The notes under the pieces: model-generated
Databases searched by the model: none
What the model was told of the DNA's origin: nothing
Seen by the model: only the letters and a program-made list of their open reading frames with translations
Shown here: positions 48,795 to 58,236 of the stretch, in pieces
Position numbering within the stretch: position 1 is the stretch's first letter
How the letters are laid out: every line of letters begins with the position of its first letter
DNA from: Candidatus Woodwardiibium gallinarum
GTDB lineage: Bacteria > Bacillota > Clostridia > Oscillospirales > CAG-382
Length of the DNA: 64,000 bases
Direction: 5' to 3'
Assembly (NCBI GenBank): GCA_904419545.1
Contig: CAJFRY010000005.1
Span: 23,058 to 87,057, forward strand
Position numbers and translations under genes: made by a program

Positions 48795-49265
48795 CTATTT
48801 TGTCCGTTTCCGAAGCCGCTTGAAGAAATCCCCCAGCAGCTTCGCCGACTCGTCCTCCATATGGCCGCCGGAAACCGCGCAGGTATGATTGAACGGATAA
48901 GCGTTCAGGTCGATCACGCTGCCGCAGGCGCCGGCCTTGGCGTCATACGCACCGAAGTACACGCTGTCCAGCCGCGCGTTCAGGATCGCGCCCATACACA
49001 TCGGACATGGTTCAAGCGTAACATAGATGTCGCAGCCTTCCAGCCGCCACGCGCCCAGCCGTTTGCAGGCGCGGTCGATGGCAACGATTTCCGCGTGCAG
49101 CAGGGCGTTTCGCTTTTTTTCGCGCATGTTCCGGCCGGTGGCGACCACCTCGCCGTTTTGTACAATCACCGCGCCGATAGGCGCCTCATCCGCCGTAAAG
49201 GCGGCCTTCGCACACCGCAGAGCGCGGCGCATCCACTTTTCGGCATAACTCACGACATCACCCAA
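48795..49265 (-). CDS. tadA: tRNA-specific adenosine deaminase
   Basis: APIGAVIVQNGEVVATGRNMREKKRNALLHAEIVAIDRACK; TLEPCPMCMGAI. Confidence 0.95.
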   Translation of the reverse strand: MGDVVSYAEKWMRRALRCAKAAFTADEAPIGAVIVQNGEVVATGRNMREKKRNALLHAEIVAIDRACKRLGAWRLEGCDIYVTLEPCPMCMGAILNARLDSVYFGAYDAKAGACGSVIDLNAYPFNHTCAVSGGHMEDESAKLLGDFFKRLRKRTK

Positions 49266-50287
49266 TACTGCAGATAAATAAAATACACATACAGCAGCAG
49301 AAACACCACCGCAAACGCGTTCAGTGCAGCGGAAGAAAGCATACTGCCCGCCCGAAGCCGGGGCGCGGAAGACGGGACCGGCTCTGCAAAGAAAGGCGAT
49401 TCACGCCGGCGAACAAACCAATAAACCAGCAGAATGCCTGCACAGGCGATGCAGACAATCATATAACCGGAAAGAAGCGTCATTGATAATTCGCTTCCGT
49501 ACAGCGTCACATAACCGGCCAGAAACGAGATTGCGTTATTCACCGCGTGCAGGAACACACACATCCACAAAGAACCGGTCGAAGCGTAAACGAGCGCAAG
49601 GACAACGGCAAACGCAAAGGCGAACACCGACTGCGCCGGGTCCAGATGCATCAGGCCAAACAGCGCAGAGGAGAAAAAGACCGCAAACGTCCGGCCGTAA
49701 GGCAGCAGCGCCCGCAGCACCACGCCGCGGAAAGCCCATTCCTCCACCAGCGCCGGCAAGATCGCCACGCTGACGAAATAAAGCGCAATGCCGGCCGGCG
49801 ATTCGGGCAAACCGCCGGTAGTCTGCCCCTGAGGCATCCATGAAAACAGGAGCGTGCCGATAAAACTGGCGATATATCCCATACCAAGTGCCAGCAGCAT
49901 CACCGCAAACGGCTTGCGCGGCATCGCAGAGCCGCCCCGAGAGACAGCCTTGCGCACAACGGCTTTTTTGCAGCACAGATACGGAATTCCGAGCGTGAGA
50001 ACGTAGACGACCATCTGCAGCACCAGCAGTACCGGCTCGGAAAGCATAAAGTTCTCATAGAGCACGGCGGCGTCGCCCTCCGCAAAGCCTGCGGCAATCG
50101 ATTCACCGAGCGGCGCCAGCGCATCGATGATCCAGCGCAGAATATTGCCCATATAGATGCGCTCGTAACCGAGCAAAAGCAGCGCAGCCGTTGAAAACAG
50201 CAGCACTGCCGACACGGTGAACATAAACCGTCTGCGGAAGCCTGCCTTCACCCGCCGTTCGCGCGCAATACATTCGGAAAGCGTCAT
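49250..50287 (-). CDS. CPBP-family intramembrane glutamic endopeptidase (CAAX protease-like)
   Basis: ALVEEWAFRGVVLRALLPYG (EExxxR), FGLMHLDPAQSVFAF, FLHAVNNAISF; start refined to MTLSECIARER with aaaggagcgacgat RBS. Confidence 0.92.
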   Translation of the reverse strand: MTLSECIARERRVKAGFRRRFMFTVSAVLLFSTAALLLLGYERIYMGNILRWIIDALAPLGESIAAGFAEGDAAVLYENFMLSEPVLLVLQMVVYVLTLGIPYLCCKKAVVRKAVSRGGSAMPRKPFAVMLLALGMGYIASFIGTLLFSWMPQGQTTGGLPESPAGIALYFVSVAILPALVEEWAFRGVVLRALLPYGRTFAVFFSSALFGLMHLDPAQSVFAFAFAVVLALVYASTGSLWMCVFLHAVNNAISFLAGYVTLYGSELSMTLLSGYMIVCIACAGILLVYWFVRRRESPFFAEPVPSSAPRLRAGSMLSSAALNAFAVVFLLLYVYFIYLQYWVMS

Positions 50288-50320
50288 ATCGTCGCTCCTT
50301 TCCAAACCGAAATTCCAACG

Positions 50321-50355
50321 CCAAAGCAATCGGCGCCGCGCTTCGATTGCTTTGG
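50321..50355 (-). promoter_or_regulatory. Leader hairpin upstream of the CPBP protease gene
   Basis: 12-bp perfect inverted repeat CCAAAGCAATCG / CGATTGCTTTGG, 11-nt loop, 34 nt upstream of the start codon. Confidence 0.45.
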
Positions 50356-50725
50356 AAAACCGCCGCATGCGGTTGATATACCCGAATATCTCATCGTTTT
50401 CCGCTCCTACGCAAGCCCGTAAAAAGCAAAGCGTATCGTCTTTTATCGGGAGACTCTCCGAGCTCGACCCGATTCTTCAAACCATACCAAAATCAACGCC
50501 CAAACCGTACCCAAACTGGGGACAGTTCACATTTTCCGCGTTTCCGTTTGGTATAATCGTGCTTAATATACAGCGTTTCCATTATATCACATTCCATACT
50601 TTCTTGCAAGAGGTTTTTCACCCGTTTCCCTTCCATGCAGCCAGTCCCTGCTCAGCGCATTCCGATTAATCCGCTCACGGCAAAGGTTGACAGTGCGGCA
50701 TTGCGGCCCGAATGCTCTACAGCGC

Positions 50726-50754
50726 TTGACAATCCGGCTGCCGTGTGTTACCAT
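50726..50754 (+). promoter_or_regulatory. Candidate promoter of the DUF3737 gene
   Basis: TTGACA (50726-50731), N17, TACCAT (50749-50754); alternative -10 nearby. Confidence 0.5.
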
Positions 50755-50816
50755 ATTATATGGAGTGGTATACTCTGCCGCAAAACCAAGTGCAAAGGAG
50801 AATCCGAATATCCGCG

Positions 50817-51698
50817 ATGGAAACGATCCGAAACCGAACCTATGACGAGGAACGCGCGCTGTACGGCGCCCGCAGTTTAACCGTAACCGACTGCCGCTTC
50901 GACGGCCCGGCTGACGGCGAGAGCGCCTTCAAGGAGGGCGCAGACTTGACGGTCGCGCGCTGCTTTTTCAATCTGCGCTATCCCTTCTGGCATGACAAAA
51001 GACTAAAAATCGAACAATGTGAGATGACACCGCTTTGCCGCGCGGCGCTTTGGTACTGCGATGACGTACAAATCGACGACACCCGCCTGCATGGCATCAA
51101 GGCGCTGCGCGAGTGTAAAAACGTCCGTCTGAAAAACTGCGATATCATCTCTCCCGAATTCGGCTGGTCGTCACGCGGCGTCGAAATGACCGGCTGCCGC
51201 GCCGAGAGCGAATACTTTATGCTGCGCGCGGAAGGGCTTTTATTCCGAAATGTACGGCTGACAGGGAAATATTCGTTCCAATACATCGAAAACGCGCTTT
51301 TCGAAGACTGCACTTTTGAAACAAAGGACGCGTTCTGGCACGCGAAAAACGTCACCGTAAAAAACAGCCTTATCAAGGGCGAATATCTGGCATGGTACAG
51401 CGAAAACCTTACGCTGGAAAACTGCCGGATCATCGGCACGCAGCCGCTCTGCTACTGCAAGAATCTAACCCTCATAAACTGCGAGCTGCTTGACGCCGAC
51501 CTCTGCTTCGAGCGATCCGAAGTGAACGCGACAATCACCACGCCGGTCGTCAGCATCAAAAACCCTCTTTCCGGCTGCATTCACGTCCCGGCGGTCGGAG
51601 AGATCATCCGCGACATTCCCGGCGCGGACGGCGAGGTGGTCATTGAAGATGGACAAGCCCCGAAAACGGAGGAAGCCGTATGCGAAAAAACATACTGA
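50817..51698 (+). CDS. DUF3737-like right-handed beta-helix protein
   Basis: Repeated NCxI/DCxF turns (LTVTDCRFDGP, LTVARCFFNLRYPFWHDKRLKIEQCEM, LTLENCRIIGTQPLCYCKNLTLINCELLDADLCFERSEVNA). Confidence 0.88.
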   Translation: METIRNRTYDEERALYGARSLTVTDCRFDGPADGESAFKEGADLTVARCFFNLRYPFWHDKRLKIEQCEMTPLCRAALWYCDDVQIDDTRLHGIKALRECKNVRLKNCDIISPEFGWSSRGVEMTGCRAESEYFMLRAEGLLFRNVRLTGKYSFQYIENALFEDCTFETKDAFWHAKNVTVKNSLIKGEYLAWYSENLTLENCRIIGTQPLCYCKNLTLINCELLDADLCFERSEVNATITTPVVSIKNPLSGCIHVPAVGEIIRDIPGADGEVVIEDGQAPKTEEAVCEKTY

Positions 51699-52219
51699 TC
51701 CTGTCGACAAGCCTGCGGAAAAACAGCAATTCCGACGCGCTGGCGGAAGCGTTCGCGCGCGGCGCGGCAGAGGCCGGCCATCATACAAGCAAATGCGGAC
51801 TGCAGGGCAAGACGCTCGGCTTTTGTCTTGGCTGTCTGTCTTGTCTGAAAACAAAACGCTGCGTCATTCCCGACGATGCGGCGGACATCGTACAGCAGAT
51901 GAAGCGGGCCGACGTGCTTGTATTCGCCACGCCGATTTACTACTATGAAATGTGCGGACAGATGAAAACGCTGCTCGACCGCGCCAACCCACTGTACGCC
52001 GACGACTATGCGTTCCGTGATGTTTACCTGCTCTCGGCTGCCGCAGAGGACGCGGCGGGCGTGGATGCCCGCGCCGTCAGCGGGTTGGAGGGCTGGCTCG
52101 AATGCTTCGAGCATGCAAGGCTCGCCGGATGCGTATTTGCAGGCGGCGTGGATGCGCCCGGCGCCATCGACGGCCACCCCGCGTTGCGGGAAGCATACGA
52201 GCTGGGCAAGCAAGCATAG
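51680..52219 (+). CDS. Flavodoxin/NADPH-dependent FMN reductase-like protein
   Basis: ILILSTSLRKNSNSDALAEAFARGAAEAGH; CLGCLSCLKTKRCVIPDDAADIVQQMKRADVLVFATPIYYYEMCGQMKTLLDR. Confidence 0.92.
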   Translation: MRKNILILSTSLRKNSNSDALAEAFARGAAEAGHHTSKCGLQGKTLGFCLGCLSCLKTKRCVIPDDAADIVQQMKRADVLVFATPIYYYEMCGQMKTLLDRANPLYADDYAFRDVYLLSAAAEDAAGVDARAVSGLEGWLECFEHARLAGCVFAGGVDAPGAIDGHPALREAYELGKQA

Positions 52220-52469
52220 CCAAAAACCGGCTTATCGGACGGCAGGAATCTCAGAACAAGCCGGACCACACACCCCCGCCTTTCGGCGTGCAAACAAAAA
52301 TACCGCGCCATACAAAAAAGAACATTTTCGGTATGCGGTTCTGTATGCTCTGCATGCCGCATGAAAATACGCAAGGACAGAATGATTCTGCAATCTCATA
52401 TAGGTATAGGCAAAGGCAATTGCATCAAAAAGCCGTTTCAAGCTTTTTTGACCGTCATAAAAACGGCCC

Positions 52470-52523
52470 GAAAAGCTCGGACGCCGATTGGATCCACCGG
52501 TATCCATAGGCGTCCGACTTTTC
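52470..52523. terminator. Extended bidirectional hairpin between convergent genes
   Basis: GAAAAG(c)TCGGACGCC...TGGAT...ATCCA...GGCGTCCGA(c)TTTTC; 9-bp stem plus inner 5-bp stem, A/T tracts both sides. Confidence 0.6.
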
Positions 52524-52610
52524 AAACGGCGATAAAAAATACATTTTGCGCTCTCGGCCGGGAGAGCCGAACCCTAACTGCCTGCAATTCACAGGCGGTA
52601 TTGCCGGAAT

Positions 52611-53513
52611 TTATTTTTGTTTTTCAATCGGTATCCAAAGTTCTCTGTAACGGTTCTTGCTATTGTCTCCCCTATACCAATGTGTAACGACGATTTCAGG
52701 CGCATTGGCAAGTTGATAACCGGAAGCGGGAAGCCATTCAGCAATCACTCTCCGTCTAAGCCCCAAAGATACGGTTGTGGGATATGTGCATCGTTCCGTT
52801 TCGAAAACCGCATATCTTTGCTTCGGTATGGTGATATTCTCATAATATCCGGCAAACGCTTCTCCGAGTACCCCCGGCTTATGCAGGTTATTACGATAAA
52901 ATTCAGGGAGCAGATAGGCGATATAAAAATCATAGCCGTCATCATCGATATTGGCAATGACATCGTAATTCAAATCAAGGCGCCCCGAAAGCCCCTGCAG
53001 AATGTATTGCAACGGCCTTGTGTGGATATACATATCCTTTTCCTGTTCTTCCCGCTCACCCGGTACACCCGAAAAATGACATTTATACCCTGTCAAAATC
53101 ATCCCGGGGGTTTCTTCAATCCTGTAATTCATAGTGCTTCCGCCTTCCAATGATAATTTGAGTACAAGACGGGAGAAGGATCGAAGGGTACCGCCATTGC
53201 TTCGGGCCTGAGACGGCAGTACACCATGGAATTTCTGAAATGCTTTTGCAAAGCTGTCCGGACTTTCATAGCCATACTTCAGCGCAATATCCATTATTTT
53301 CGCATCGCTCGCAGCCAATTCTGTTCCGGCAAGCGAAAGCCTGCGATTACGAATATACTCGCCGAGAGTAAACCCGCAAAGAATGCTGAATACACGCTGA
53401 AAGTGATAGCTTGATGAAAAACTTTGTGCCGCTATCTTTTCGTAATCTATCGATTCCGTCAAATTGTCTTCGATATAGTCGATAGCCTTTTGCATTCCGA
53501 TGATCCAATCCAT
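52611..53513 (-). CDS. AraC-family regulator with GyrI-like effector-binding domain
   Basis: Tandem HTH ITE...YEKIAAQSFSSSYHFQRVFSILCGFTLGEYIRNRRLSLAGTEL; C-terminal Rob/GyrI-like domain. Confidence 0.93.
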   Translation of the reverse strand: MDWIIGMQKAIDYIEDNLTESIDYEKIAAQSFSSSYHFQRVFSILCGFTLGEYIRNRRLSLAGTELAASDAKIMDIALKYGYESPDSFAKAFQKFHGVLPSQARSNGGTLRSFSRLVLKLSLEGGSTMNYRIEETPGMILTGYKCHFSGVPGEREEQEKDMYIHTRPLQYILQGLSGRLDLNYDVIANIDDDGYDFYIAYLLPEFYRNNLHKPGVLGEAFAGYYENITIPKQRYAVFETERCTYPTTVSLGLRRRVIAEWLPASGYQLANAPEIVVTHWYRGDNSKNRYRELWIPIEKQK

Positions 53514-53641
53514 ATGTTCCCTCCTTGTCTGCTTATATTCTATCAGAAAACAAATGATATTTCCCGAGAATTTATGCTGTGTATAATCGGGTTCGTTTGT
53601 TTTAGATAATTACGCAGACAGTAAAGCAATATTGCAAAAAT

Positions 53642-53671
53642 AAAAACGGCAAGTTTCTGCTTGCCGTTTTT
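53642..53671 (-). terminator. Terminator downstream of tRNA-Ser
   Basis: AAAAACGGCAAG / CTTGCCGTTTTT 12-bp stem. Confidence 0.8.
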
Positions 53672-53676
53672 ATTGG

Positions 53677-53765
53677 CGGAAAGACAGGGATTCGAACCCT
53701 GGGTGCGCTATTAACGCACACACGATTTCCAGTCGTGCGCCTTAGACCAGCTCAGCCATCTTTCC
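53677..53765 (-). tRNA. tRNA-Ser(GGA)
   Basis: Minus: GGAAAGATGGCTGAGCTGGTCTAAGGCGCACGACTGGAAATCGTGTGTGCGTTAATAGCGCACCCAGGGTTCGAATCCCTGTCTTTCCG; GGA anticodon, long class II variable arm, GGTTCGAATCC T-arm. Confidence 0.96.
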
Positions 53766-53873
53766 ATATCCATATGCTGCCGCCGGTGCCCGACGGCTTT
53801 TTTTCTTTGCAAAGTATAGCACAAAAATCCCGCCTTGTCAACCATCAGACGTGAATTTTTGCTTTTTTTGCGC

Positions 53874-54080
53874 TCATACCGAAAAGTCCAAGTCATCACT
53901 GCCCGAAATCGTCCGGCGGCGGGGACTGACCTTAAGCAGATCGAACACAAAGCGACGGCAATGCCCCTCCGGCCGGACGACGCCCTTATAATCACACAGG
54001 AACGCCTCCGCGTGGTTTACGGGAACGGCATGCTCGCAATAGGCACAAGTGTTTTCTTCCTCCGATTCCTTCCGCTTCAA
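53874..54080 (-). CDS. Small four-Cys (putative metal-binding) conserved protein
   Basis: KRKESEEENTCAYCEHAVPVNHAEAFLCDYKGVVRPEGHCRRFVFDLLKVSPRR; TTG start with ggagg RBS; alternative ATG at 54140. Confidence 0.7.
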   Translation of the reverse strand: MKRKESEEENTCAYCEHAVPVNHAEAFLCDYKGVVRPEGHCRRFVFDLLKVSPRRRTISGSDDLDFSV

Positions 54081-54191
54081 GCGCTCCGCCCTCCCATCTG
54101 TATACGAAACGCAATTCAAAGCCGTACAATAGCCAAGCATAATCCTGCATATATGGATTACAAAGTTTTTATGTTACGTTTTTATTGCGTT

Positions 54192-54241
54192 TTGTTATTC
54201 CATACTGGTTACAGTATAACAAAAAATACGCCGCTTGTCAA
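54192..54241 (-). promoter_or_regulatory. Promoter with operator-like dyad over the -10
   Basis: Minus TTGACA (54241-54236), N17, TATACT (54218-54213); dyad ATACTG-N4-CAGTAT (54202-54217) nested in TTGTTAT/ATAACAA (54192-54222). Confidence 0.65.
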
Positions 54242-54247
54242 GACGGT

Positions 54248-55141
54248 TCAGCGGAAGAGGAAAAACGCTCCCAATGCCATCACCGCCGCTTGCAAAACGC
54301 GGGCGCAGAGGAACATCCGCGTTGAGAGCAGCTCGCCCGCGACCGCGCGCACCTGCATCTGCACGCTCAATCCCGCCCAGCCCAGCAGTGCCGCGGCGAG
54401 CACGGGTCCGGCGACACCCGGCAGCTCGGCGCAAAGCGCGATTCCGCCGGAAAATTCCAAAAATCCGCTCAGCAGCGCCGCCGGCAGGCCGGAAAGACCC
54501 GCCAGCTCGTTCAGCAGCGTGCCGACGCAGGCGAATACCGTAATCATTGCACAGACACGAATCATTGTATCCGCGCTTTCGGAAACCGCGTCGACCAGCG
54601 ACTTGGATTCGCTTCTCCCCAGCGCCAGCGGCTTGGAAAGCTCGGCGCGCTCCTCCGCAGTAAAGAAAACAGCGCGCAGAACAAGCATATTCAGCAGCGA
54701 CGAAGCGATGATCAGCAGCGAAAATTTCCAGCCCGCGCCGCTGCCGGGGAAGGCGCGCTCACCGGCGAAGCCGAGCACGAACGACAGGCTGGGGTTGTTG
54801 GCATACGCGCAGATATACGACGCGCGCTTGGCCGACACGCCGCCCCGGTCGTACAGCTCGCGCGCGAGCACCGCGCCCGTCGGGAAGCCGCAGAGGAAAC
54901 CGAGAGCCAGCAGAAACAGCGCCTGCGACGGCTTGGCGAACCAACCTGCTGCGGCCGAACCGAGGATCAACTTGGACAGCACGATATAAATGAACAGCGA
55001 CGGCGCAATCACCGTCACGCAGAAGCGTATGCCGGCAAGCGTGCCCGCCTCGGCCGTGCGGCCGTACACGTTCAGCAGCACAAACGCCGCCAGCAGCGCT
55101 GCAGCAAGTACGTTTTTCAGTGCTTTCCCGGTCTTTTCCAT
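54248..55141 (-). CDS. ylbJ: Sporulation integral membrane protein YlbJ-like
   Basis: Multi-TM; GFLCGFPTGAVLARELYDRGGVSAKRASYICAYANNPSLSFVLGFAGE. Confidence 0.88.
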   Translation of the reverse strand: MEKTGKALKNVLAAALLAAFVLLNVYGRTAEAGTLAGIRFCVTVIAPSLFIYIVLSKLILGSAAAGWFAKPSQALFLLALGFLCGFPTGAVLARELYDRGGVSAKRASYICAYANNPSLSFVLGFAGERAFPGSGAGWKFSLLIIASSLLNMLVLRAVFFTAEERAELSKPLALGRSESKSLVDAVSESADTMIRVCAMITVFACVGTLLNELAGLSGLPAALLSGFLEFSGGIALCAELPGVAGPVLAAALLGWAGLSVQMQVRAVAGELLSTRMFLCARVLQAAVMALGAFFLFR

Positions 55142-55253
55142 CGTTCAGGGCTTCCTTTCCTGTGCAATCGGGTTTTCCGCCACCCGTTTCGGCCGTCCGT
55201 CGGCTGTACTTCTATCATATTTGTGCGCGCGCCGCAATAGTATAGGACGGTGG

Positions 55254-55511
55254 GTGATTGTTTTGAAAAATATTTTTGCTCCGTTGGAAAAGCTCGAAAA
55301 ATGCTTTATTGAGCTGCGCGGACAGGAGGAGGCGTTTGTGGACGGCTGCGTCAAGCTGCTCGTATACGGCCGCGAGGAAATCGATCTGGCGGTCATCGGA
55401 GACAAGCGGATACGCATCTGCGGCGAAGCGCTGACGCTCGCCTACCTGTCCGAAGAAAAGATCGCCGTCCGCGGTGTCATCAGCGGCGTGAGGTACATCG
55501 AACATGTATAA
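55254..55511 (+). CDS. yqfC: Sporulation protein YqfC-like
   Basis: Small ORF ...VYGREEIDLAVIGDKRIRICGEALTLAYLSEEKIAVRGVISGVRYIEHV directly upstream of and overlapping yqfD. Confidence 0.85.
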   Translation: MIVLKNIFAPLEKLEKCFIELRGQEEAFVDGCVKLLVYGREEIDLAVIGDKRIRICGEALTLAYLSEEKIAVRGVISGVRYIEHV

Positions 55512-56706
55512 GTTCATTCATCGAATTTTCGGCTTTTACGTTCTGCAGGTTGCCGAAGCCGATGCCGTCCGACTGTTGAATCTGCTGACGGAAAAGCGGC
55601 TTCTGTTCTGGCGTCCTGAGCATTGCGAAGGCGGACTGCGCCTGCGCTGCTCCCTGTTTACAATGGAATGGATCCGTCTGGCCGCCGCGCACGCGGAAAT
55701 CCCGCTGACGGTGGAGCGGGCGGTAGGCGTCCCCTTCATCGTCTATAAATACCGGCACCGGCTCGGACTGGTGCTCGGCAGCTTCATCGGACTCATCATC
55801 ATCGTCATGTCCTCGTTCGTGGTCTGGGAAATCGAGGTCACCGGCAACACGAACGTCGAGACAGCTCGTATCCTGCAAGCGCTTGACGAACACGCGCTGC
55901 GGGTGGGTACGTTCATTCCGACCTTCAACGTGCGCAAAGCCGAGCTGGATTTTATCCTTTCCTTTGACGAAATCTCGTCCATTTCGATCAACATCAAGGG
56001 AAACTACGCTTACGTCGACATCATCGAGCGCCGTACACCGCCGCCGTTCGACGACACATCGGGCATCTACGACGTGGTCGCCTCCGAGGACGGGGTGATC
56101 ACCTCCGTCGAAGCCATCCGCGGGTCCCCGATGTTCAAGGCCGGCGACGTCGTCCTCAAGGGAGAAACGCTCATCAGCGCTTTCAGCACCGGCATCTATG
56201 AAACCATCCGCGCCTGCCACGCCAAGGGCAGCGTATATGCGCTGGTTTACCGGAATTTTACGGTGCAAATCCCCTTCGACTATACCGAGCGGGTCGCGAC
56301 CGGACGCACGGAAAGCAAAACCGAGCTTTCTGTTCTCGGGCAGGATTTTACCCTCTACCTCGATGAAAAGCCGTCGTTTGAAGCCTACGATGCACAAGTC
56401 GACGAACACAACGTCATCCTGTTCGGTTTCCTTAAGCTGCCCGTGCAAAAGCGCACCGTCGTTTACAGCGAATACACGCGGCAGGTGCGGCGCATCGACG
56501 AGGAAGAAGCCCTCGGGTACGCCACACTCGCGATGGACAACTGGCTTTCTGCACTCGACGGAACGCTTCAGTCGGTCGAATACACGTGGAAGCGTGACGA
56601 CGAGCGCGAAGCGTACGTCCTCACCGCCGAAGCGCGCATTGAAAAAAATATAGCCGTCGAAAAGGAGCTGGACCTTTCCGACGGCATTCCCGAGCTGGAC
56701 GGCTGA
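55504..56706 (+). CDS. yqfD: Sporulation protein YqfD-like
   Basis: VWEIEVTGNTNVETARILQALDEHALRVGTFIPTFNVRKAELDFIL...WIEIN-like POTRA region; single TM. Confidence 0.93.
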   Translation: MYKFIHRIFGFYVLQVAEADAVRLLNLLTEKRLLFWRPEHCEGGLRLRCSLFTMEWIRLAAAHAEIPLTVERAVGVPFIVYKYRHRLGLVLGSFIGLIIIVMSSFVVWEIEVTGNTNVETARILQALDEHALRVGTFIPTFNVRKAELDFILSFDEISSISINIKGNYAYVDIIERRTPPPFDDTSGIYDVVASEDGVITSVEAIRGSPMFKAGDVVLKGETLISAFSTGIYETIRACHAKGSVYALVYRNFTVQIPFDYTERVATGRTESKTELSVLGQDFTLYLDEKPSFEAYDAQVDEHNVILFGFLKLPVQKRTVVYSEYTRQVRRIDEEEALGYATLAMDNWLSALDGTLQSVEYTWKRDDEREAYVLTAEARIEKNIAVEKELDLSDGIPELDG

Positions 56707-56829
56707 GCCATATCGCTGCCGGCCTGCAGGGCACAAAACCGGCAGCGCGTTTCAAAACGCGGCATTTGTTGCGTGCGATTGTTTCAGAGGAGATTTCCAT
56801 GTATGCTTTTGCACAGGAGCCGCGCCCGC

Positions 56830-58227
56830 TCAGCCCACCGACTCCGCAAGTCCGAGCAGCGAGAGCGTGAAGATTTTTACACCGCATTCCAGCTCGGTTA
56901 TGGTGATATATTCGTCCACCTGATGCGCGCCGCCGCGTCCCTCACCGCGGAGTCCGCGCAGGGCAGGGATCGCCGCTCCGAAGGCGACTGTGCCGGGCAT
57001 ATGGCGCGCGTAGGTGCCGCCGCCCATCGTATAGGGCGCACAGGGACCGCCGAGCACGGTGCCGCAGGCTTCGGTCAGCGCGCGGATCTCAGGGCTGTCG
57101 GGGTCCTTATAATAGCCGGCGCTGACTGACTCGTTCTCCACCCGGCCGCCGAGCGAGGCTGCCTTCTCCGCCACGCGGCGGCGCAGCAGCCCGATGTCGG
57201 CCGACATCGGATAGCGGACATTGTAATTCTGCACAAGCATCCCTTCGCGCGTGGACACCATCGAGCCGACGCATGTGAGCGGACCGAACGCCTCGTCCGC
57301 GCAGTCGATGCCGAAGGCCTTCCCCAGATACTCCGAGCAGCTTTCGGCAAGGAAACGCACGCCGGCACTGCCGTCGAGCCGGTTGGCGGCCAGATAGCGG
57401 CAGAGAACGCCGATGGCGTTGACGCCGCTCTCGGGCATCGCCGCGTGGGCGGTCAGACCCTCGGCGTGGACGGCCGTCTCGCCGGCGGCGGTTTCGAGCG
57501 TGATCTGCTCGTCGTACAGCAGCATGCCCGGATCCGCGCAGGCGCGCAGGACGGCACGGGCGGACGCGGGCACGGCGTTGGGCGCCGAGCCGCCCGTGAT
57601 CTCGGTCCCGGCGTCGCAGGGGACGACAAGGTCAAAGCCGTACATCCCCTTCTCACCGATGCAGACCGGGTATTCCGAATCGGGCGTAAACGCAAAATCA
57701 GGCGCTTTGCGCACCGAGAGATAGTGTTCGAGATCGGAGCAGCCGCTTTCCTCGTCGCAGCCCATGATCAGGCGCACGGCAAAGGGCAGCGCGCGGCGGG
57801 TCTCCTTCAGAAAGCGCAGCGTGTAAAGCGAAGCAATGAACGGCCCCTTGTCGTCCTCGGTGCCGCGGCCGATGAGCATGTCGCCGTCGCGCAGGAGCAT
57901 ATAAGGGTCGCCCGTCCAGCCCTCCTTAGAGGCGGGCACGACGTCCAAGTGCGTGACGATGCCGACCTCCTTCTCTCCTTCCCCAAACAAAATGCTGCCG
58001 CAGCAATATTCGTGGTTCTCCGTGACAAAGCCGTATTTCTCTCCCAGAGCGAGCGCCGCGTCCAGCACGGCGGCGCAGGCGGAGCCGAAGGGGAACCCGC
58101 CCTCACCCGGCACGCCGACACTCGGGACGGCGACAAGCGTGCGCAGATCAGCCTCCATATCGGCGGCAATATCGGGACGGCGCAAAAACGCCGCAAGCTC
58201 GTTCATTATTCCGGCCGTATCAGGCAT
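56830..58227 (-). CDS. M20-family (Sapep/PepV-like) dipeptidase
   Basis: EVGIVTHLDVVPASKEGWTGDPYML; GRGTEDDKGPFIASLYTLRFLKE; GCDEESGCSDLEHYL; GGGTYARHMPGTVAFG. Confidence 0.92.
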   Translation of the reverse strand: MPDTAGIMNELAAFLRRPDIAADMEADLRTLVAVPSVGVPGEGGFPFGSACAAVLDAALALGEKYGFVTENHEYCCGSILFGEGEKEVGIVTHLDVVPASKEGWTGDPYMLLRDGDMLIGRGTEDDKGPFIASLYTLRFLKETRRALPFAVRLIMGCDEESGCSDLEHYLSVRKAPDFAFTPDSEYPVCIGEKGMYGFDLVVPCDAGTEITGGSAPNAVPASARAVLRACADPGMLLYDEQITLETAAGETAVHAEGLTAHAAMPESGVNAIGVLCRYLAANRLDGSAGVRFLAESCSEYLGKAFGIDCADEAFGPLTCVGSMVSTREGMLVQNYNVRYPMSADIGLLRRRVAEKAASLGGRVENESVSAGYYKDPDSPEIRALTEACGTVLGGPCAPYTMGGGTYARHMPGTVAFGAAIPALRGLRGEGRGGAHQVDEYITITELECGVKIFTLSLLGLAESVG

Positions 58228-58236
58228 ATATATGAT

